Shown here piece by piece: positions 58,301 through 64,000 of a stretch of DNA of 64,000 bases. The stretch spans positions 3,261,501 to 3,325,500 of the forward strand of contig CM076142.1 of the NCBI GenBank assembly GCA_038025085.1. The letters run 5' to 3'. The position numbers were made by a program, and so were the translations under genes. This stretch comes from Tetragonia tetragonoides. Taxonomy: Eukaryota; Streptophyta; Magnoliopsida; Caryophyllales; Aizoaceae. Position 1 is the first letter of the stretch, and the number at the start of each line of letters is the position of its first letter. The notes beneath the pieces are model-generated. The model had not been told where the DNA came from. It saw only the letters and a program-made list of their open reading frames with translations, and ran no database searches.

Positions 58301-61300
58301 TGTTGTGACCCCTCAGCCAACGGTAAGCAACGTAGGAACATACAGGTAAAGTTGCATGAACTCAGCAAGTGTCAGCCCTCTATTGCAAGTTAGAGTAAAT
58401 AATATGGCCACTATCAGTCATCAGAAAATGCAATAAGGTCCGGCAATGAGATCAGGAAAACTTACTGGAACTGATAGCTGTTCGCGGATATAAGCCATTG
58501 ATCTCAACATGGCACCTAATGTATCCCTCGAAACCTGAAACTTAACCTCTGATTCTCCAGAAGTTGTCTCAGTATCTTGAAGCTGAAATTACAACAAAGA
58601 ACAGAAGTCAAATAGAGGGAGCTTCCAGATTAGCCCACATGACAAATACAGTGTAGTCAATAGAGGTCATACTACATTGAGATAAATCATACAGGAAATA
58701 ACCGACGTTTCACGAGAATCAGAAAAATGACTTTGTCCCTAGTTCCATGTGTGGTGTATGTTTGGAGAATCTCTCGTGATAGAAGCTTTCCAATCCCCGC
58801 CCACAGTATCAAGCTTAGTCATCTCCAGCTCCAGCCTCACCACCGCCCGTCCCCCGAAAATAAATGAGGGGAAGGAAAAACTCCATCCACAATCTAAGGA
58901 ATACCGATTCTACCATCTTTATTTAGCTAAGCAAAAGGGACAAAAAGATTTGAAAGTTGCCAGTACATTAAGAATGTGTATTGTGCTAATAAAGCCCATA
59001 GAAAACCACCCACTGCAGGAAGAGCCAAGGAGGATAATGACTTGGAGAAACACCTTGTTGGAATCTAGAGGATTTGGCGCTGAATAAAAGGAATATATTA
59101 AAGCTACACCAGATGTCTAAGACTCAGATTGTCCTTATATCCCACTTCATTGTCAAGTGCAGCCATGTTCATTGTGCTGGGTTTGTCATGGCCCTTGCCT
59201 GGCTCTGATAGCTGGGTGGCCCTGGCCACTATCCTGGATAGCCTGAACACTGCGCTGGCAGGCTTGGGTTAGCCTGGCCTCTAAGATCTCTGCCCCTGTC
59301 CCTAGTAGAAAGATATACTCTTAGCTGCATTTTTCAAACCCATGCCCTGCCCCTACCCAAAACCCCTTCCCCACCAAGTAAACAACAGCAATTTGTTATC
59401 AATGCATTTTACATAAATCCTCCTTTGCTATGCTTACCTGTCATCATTATGTGAACAGACTTAAAGAAGTGCTACAGTAGAAAAATTAAATGTACAGTCC
59501 TGTGAAAAAGTATTCGGAAGAAATCACAAGACCAGGTAGAAACATGCCTTCAAATTGATAACAGCCACCCTATTGGCAGGAGTCGATAGCTGCTCACTGA
59601 TGTAGGCCATAGATCTAAGCATAGGTTCCAAGGTTACCCTTGATAGCTGAAACTTGACATCTGATTCTACTGCCGGGCTCTTGCTGTAATCTTGCAACTG
59701 CATAGGCAAACATAGAGGTTACATAAAGAAAGATACTCTGAATTCTCAGCAAGGAATGATAATAGATGTTCTTTCACAAACAGGGATAGGATCCAAAGAA
59801 GTTCAGACAGCAGGATACAAATTATCAAACAGTTTCATAAAAAAGAACTACAACTTATATATTTCAAAATTCAACCTCATCATTGCCATAGTAATACTCC
59901 AATTTCAAAAAAATGAACCACAATTTCTTTTTTATGCTAAAACTAAAGCATGATTTGGACTTGTCGGTATTGAAAATTAAAGCATTATTTTATTTGAACT
60001 AAAACTATACAACTGTAAACCATTGTTCTAGTCCAATTTCTCCCAAGCCCGAAGCAAACATTCAGCAAAAGTTAGCTACTTTAAAGTCGTCAGCCTGGAA
60101 CAACAAACGTGGTGTCAGAAAGATTGGTGAATTTTCTGCAATGGTTCAATATTACTCAAACCGATCACTGTGGTTAGTATGACTGCATCCTGTTTTTTAT
60201 TTTATTTTATAAAGCTACACAACCTCTTCCGATTTTCATCTGACTAAATTCAAATGCAAAACCTTTCTAGCTCCCAACAACAAAAGAAGAATCAAAATTT
60301 GAACTGAGGTGGACAATTTCAGTATTCAAAGAGAACCATAACTGCAATATACAAACCTTTAGGTTGATCACAGCTACTCTATTTGCTGGTATTGAATTTT
60401 TATTCTCCATGACCCATGTCATTGACTTTAGACATGGAAGCACAACCTAGTAATGAAGATGAGACAAACAGATTCAGTACTGGGATGCCACAATTGACAC
60501 AGAAAAAACAGGAGACATAAATTAAAGCATTTCTACGTACCATGCTATCAGAAGGGCCATCGTCACGTTGAAGGGACATGGGGGCCGTGCGGAGAAGATT
60601 AAAATCACCTACAGGCTTAGGAAGGATGGCAGAGTCATTAAGGTTAAAGCGCCGGATAACTTCATCCTGTCGGGGCCATAACAAAGGAGTATCAGCTAGA
60701 GAAGCCTTCTTATCATCATAACCAGCGGCGGCTCCTTGAGGGGTCTGAGGTGACACCTTGGCAACATTTTTCTTAACAACTGCAATCTTTTTCCCTCCTT
60801 CTTTCAATACATTTATAGCTGCATTATAGGTCTCTGAAGCTATCGCCCCTTCCTCTGCGTATCTAATGGCTTCTCGGCAAAGACTGTTATACCTTGAAGC
60901 CATCGTCTCCTGTGCATAATCTTCGCCATGTTCATCTGATGCAAACACACTCTTGGCATTTCTTGTCCAACGCCTCAAGATATAATGTGAAGGTAAGGTC
61001 AGCACATTGCTAACTGTAAACACCGTCAAAATGTGTCTACATAGAATGCCCGAATACTCAAACATCAGGCAGCTGCAGCTTGCTCTCATATCAGAGATGT
61101 TTAGAGTCACCGTGTATGCCTTATGATCATCTTCAAATTTTGCTACTCTGAATGTGCTTGCAGCACCATCACCATCAATCCTATTTGCTGTATATACAAA
61201 AGTCTCCACTAACTCGTCCTGAAACTTCGCAAAAATTTTCCTTGTGTAAAGGTTTGCAGCTTGCTTCTCCATAGGTGATGGTGTCCTTAGAACTGGTGTA

Positions 61301-62781
61301 TTGGAGATTGTTTCGAAATCTGCTTCTATTTCCTTTTCAAACCAGCACTCCATAGCTCTCTCATACTGTCTGAAGAACATTGGCAACGTGGTGTGTTGAT
61401 TCACGTAACTATCAAAGAAAGAACAGTCAACTCCCTGGTTGGGAGATACTGCAGCAAAGAATGAATCACGGAAATATACTGGTACCCACTGTCTTCTGGC
61501 ATTATATAATGACTGAAGCCAATCATTCCTTTTAAGATCATACTTGTCAATAATAGAGGCCCAAGAAGATTCGAATTCCTCTACTGTTTCTGTCAAATTA
61601 ATAAAGCTGTACAGTTCCATCTGAAAAGTGGGGTACGCGAGACAAACATGAGCCAACCTTTCTTGTCCTTCTCTCAAAACATGCCACTTGCTAATACAGT
61701 GCCGAGCTTTCGGTAACACCTGGCTGACTGCAGCCTGTATTGCCCTGTCTTGATCAGTGATGATTGAAACTGGAGAGTGATCACCCATAGCAGTGAGAAA
61801 TGTCTTGAACAGCCAAACAAAAGAAGCCTCAGAATCATCTTGCAGCAATGTACACCCAAATAAAATAGTTTGACCATGATGATTCACACCAGTGAAGGGA
61901 GCAAATGGCACTTTATACTGTTTCACCCTGAATGAAGTGTCTAGGGTAACCACATCACCGAAGTGACTATAAGCTGTCCTTGATCTTGCATCTGCCCAAA
62001 ATGCATTAGCCATTCGATTGTCTTCGTCAAGTTGTATAGCATAGAAGAACCCAGGGTTCTCTGCCTGCATTTTCTTAAAGTACTCTAGCATATTCTGAGC
62101 ATCTTTGCCAAAAGTCCTCTTTTGGACGCAAGGTCTAACAGTATAGTTTAAGCAGTTCATGCTTTTAACCTGGCGGTTTGATTCTACAGGAGACACACTC
62201 CTAGCTCCTCGGTTTGCTTCAACAGATGTACGACTTCCATGATTTCCGTCCATAGATAAGTACATCACCCCACTTGGCACCATAACTGCTGCTTGGTAAG
62301 TTTCAGTCACATTCTTCACAGCACCAGAAAAATGCTTACGTGGGCGAATGTTTTGCACCTTATTAGGGCTTTCTAAGGCATGGTTATGCTCCTTGACAAA
62401 CTTTGTGACAGTCCATTTGCTACCCGTTAACTCAATCTTAAGGATGGCTTCACACATATCAGAAGGCCTCCTTTTCGAGCCCTCTTTAGCACATACGAAC
62501 TGCTTAGAAGTGACAGCACTATCGGGCCGAAAACGGCCAGTCTGGCAGATTTTGGTGCTGAAACCCACACGTCTAGCATACTCATCATAGTAGGTCTTGG
62601 CAGCATCTTCAGACTCAAATTCCATACCCACTTGGGGCTCCATAATGCCATTGTCATCTTGAGACACGGAAATATCAGTTGGTGTCATGTCTCCACCTTC
62701 ACTACCTTCAGCATCTCCATTATCTGTTGAGGCACGGATCCTCATGTTAACCTCTTCTACATCAATAACTTCAACGTCCAT
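49362..62781 (-). CDS. FAR1-related sequence protein (domesticated MULE transposase)
   Basis: FHY3/FAR1-family proteins are transcription regulators derived from Mutator-like transposases. Minus-strand coding exons are 60541-62781, 60357-60446, 59548-59697, 58466-58582 and 49362-49409, all in phase, giving 881 aa. The FAR1 zinc/DNA-binding domain spans about residues 55-138 ([20 protein letters not shown] to KEHNHAL). The MULE transposase-like domain is about 224-390 ([19 protein letters not shown]). A SWIM zinc finger lies near 560-600 ([15 protein letters not shown]). The four small 3' exons encode a repeated [14 protein letters not shown] / [12 protein letters not shown] module. Intron 3 starts with GC instead of GT. 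The last intron, 49410-58465, is 9.06 kb and contains tandem array C. The last exon encodes only [15 protein letters not shown]. It is not FHY3 or FAR1 itself; the exact FRS orthologue was not fixed. Confidence 0.9.
52080..56160. repeat. Three-unit higher-order repeat within array C
   Basis: Three unit types alternate in fixed order. Type A (AAATTAC.TTTGCGGGG with GAAATACC) occurs near 52396, 53344, 54277 and 55208, spaced 948, 933 and 931 bp. Type B (AACTTCTGTTCC with CATGAACC) occurs near 52706, 53656, 54592, 55522 and 56130. Type C (TTCAATTCCGGCCTCCTGAA with GTGAATTATAG) occurs near 52085, 53010, 53968, 54890 and 55832. A ~935-bp trimer has thus been amplified at least four times. Confidence 0.85.
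56658..57300. mobile_element. Non-autonomous hAT element inside array C
   Basis: The left end TAGAGGTCTCAAA and right end TTTTGACAGCTCTA are imperfect inverted repeats. A perfect 8-bp target duplication, GGTGAACT, lies at 56650-56657 and 57301-57308, the signature of hAT insertion. The subterminal zones are dense in CGGGTTCGGGT / GGTCGGGTCG words and the core is AT-rich. Length is 643 bp and there is no transposase. It is of the same superfamily as the element in array A but a different family. Confidence 0.92.
57898..57952 (+). repeat. 16-bp direct repeat at the right border of array C
   Basis: CTAGCTAGGCAAAGAC occurs at 57898-57913 and 57937-57952 with 23 bp between. It marks the switch from array to ordinary intron sequence and could be a footprint of the insertion or a local slippage event. 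Confidence 0.7.
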
Positions 62782-63878
62782 CCCAATACATCCTGTAAGC
62801 TAAAACTTCAACATCTGATAAAACTTTACCATCCACATCCATTGCTACCAAGGAATCCACATCACATCCATCCAATGCAGCAACACTACATATAAACCTA
62901 TAATCAGCAAGGTAACTGCAAATGGGAAGAACAATGAAAGGAGCAGAACAGGGTAACATATTAACACATTTCTGATAAGGCGGGTATGATTGAGTAGAAG
63001 AAGATAACTTAAAAACTAACCCCCACCCCCCAAAAAAAAAAAAAAAACTTAATAGTAACTCATTTCTGCAATGACAATGGATCCCCAATTCCACATAGTT
63101 TCCCTTGTATAGTCAAGTATATTCAAGCTATGAAGTTCAAAATTCTAGGTTCTGTTTCATTTCGAGTATGCATTATTGTTTGCATGTCTGTTAACACTCT
63201 ACTAAATACTGGAACTGAGCTTTGCTCTTGCAGTGCAAATTTTCCACAACCCTACCCCAAAAAAACAAAAAGGGAAAAAACGAGAACGATATGAAGAAAT
63301 TGAAAATAGCCCAAAATATGCAAATTTTTGAAGGACATAATACAAAGTCCATATTCAATTCACTCAAATTAAAATTCCTGCTAATTCAAAGAATTTACCA
63401 AGCAGAAACCCACATTGCCAAATTTGTTCAGACAATTCACACTCCCCAGTAAGACAAATTCAAGCTCATCATGTCCCACAAAAAATTATTAAAATGAAAA
63501 TAAAAAAAGTTCCAATCGTTTTCTTGCATTGATTGCATTCAACACAGAACGCAAACACTATAACGCATCACCAATATTCCCAGCTATGATAGTAAAAACT
63601 AAATCATCATTTATCATCATCGTACACTAACAAACCAATTCTTCTACAAATTTGAAGCTACAAATAAACAATTAGTTATTTCATAAATCAACCAAAATAC
63701 AGGACACCATAAGAGAAAGAGAGGGAGAGAAACAAACAAATACCTGATTTGATTTTATTCCTTCAAATTTAATTTCCAATTAGTCAAACAAAAAGCTTGA
63801 AAAAGTTTGTAATTCGGAAATTAGGGTTTCCGATTATTCGCCGGGGAGATTTGCAGAGACGACGAAGTGGCCGAGCGA
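62782..63878 (-). other. 5'UTR and leader intron of the FAR1-related gene
   Basis: A good acceptor (CTTACAG, intron end at 62793) precedes the start codon by about 11 bases. A matching donor, CAG|GTATTTG, lies at 63743-63742. This gives a ~950-bp leader intron and a first non-coding exon from 63744 to roughly 63870. A telo-box (AAACCCTAA on the minus strand) lies near 63821. An out-of-frame ATG just upstream of the main start would make a very short upstream frame. Confidence 0.6.
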
Positions 63879-63907
63879 GAGGAGAGAGAGAGAGAGAGAG
63901 AGAGAGA
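63879..63907. repeat. (GA)n microsatellite near the FRS transcription start
   Basis: About 14 GA dinucleotides, read as (CT)n on the minus strand, a common feature of plant core promoters and leaders. Confidence 0.9.
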
Positions 63908-64000
63908 TTAGTGGGTGTCGCATAGATTCCCAAAACAAACAAGTGGACGCGAAATCTCAGCCGTTGACTATCATCGGACGGTCAATGTTCGTGCCCTGAT

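Noticed and set aside
58749..59087. Plus-strand frame of 112 codons within the FRS gene
   Set aside because: It lies antisense in intron 3 of the FRS gene and has no domain or codon pattern to support it.
62348..62590. Plus-strand frame of 80 codons over the FAR1 domain
   Set aside because: Antisense shadow of the FRS coding exon.

Overview
The window is nuclear DNA of a flowering plant, most likely a eudicot. The evidence is multi-exon genes with GT-AG introns, plant-specific families (pectin methylesterase inhibitors, P-class PPR, FAR1-related, SERRATE, defensin-like), AT-rich intergenic DNA and plant transposons of many classes. I cannot assign a species.

Layout, left to right. 1-2718 (+): the C-terminal 685 codons of a clathrin heavy chain gene. 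4.9-15.1 kb: a local duplication. PMEI-a (4935-5522) is followed by a broken 3' fragment of an NSE1 gene, and PMEI-b (11001-11588) is followed by the intact convergent NSE1 gene (12378-14911, minus), an SMC5/6-complex subunit with an E2F palindrome in its promoter. The NSE1 fragment is split in two by about 3 kb of ~314-bp tandem repeats (array A), which itself carries a hAT-type element that carries a Stowaway MITE. 16.0-18.3 kb (-): a His-rich, NicO/RcnA-like membrane protein. 18.9-21.0 kb (+): two broken defensin-like genes, one with a LINE 3' end in its intron. 22.0-25.0 kb: a Helitron with nested Harbinger-type MITEs. 27.0-28.7 kb (-): ribosomal protein eL30. 31.5-39.9 kb (+): SERRATE (12 coding exons). 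42-45.4 kb: array B of the same tandem repeat. 46.4-48.0 kb (+): an intronless PPR gene followed by a relic of the SERRATE last exon and 3'UTR. 49.4-62.8 kb (-): a FAR1-related (domesticated MULE transposase) gene whose 9-kb last intron holds array C, 7.9 kb of the repeat with a three-unit higher-order structure and another hAT insertion.

The genes form no operon-like system; they are independent loci. The strongest candidate for something undescribed is the dispersed ~313-bp tandem-repeat family. Three arrays lie in one 64-kb window. Arrays A and B share a similar leader and a short-repeat tail, and array A interrupts a datable gene duplicate. This looks like a mobile, array-carrying unit rather than an ordinary local satellite. 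All exon models were built by eye from splice sites, frame and family knowledge; no database search was run.
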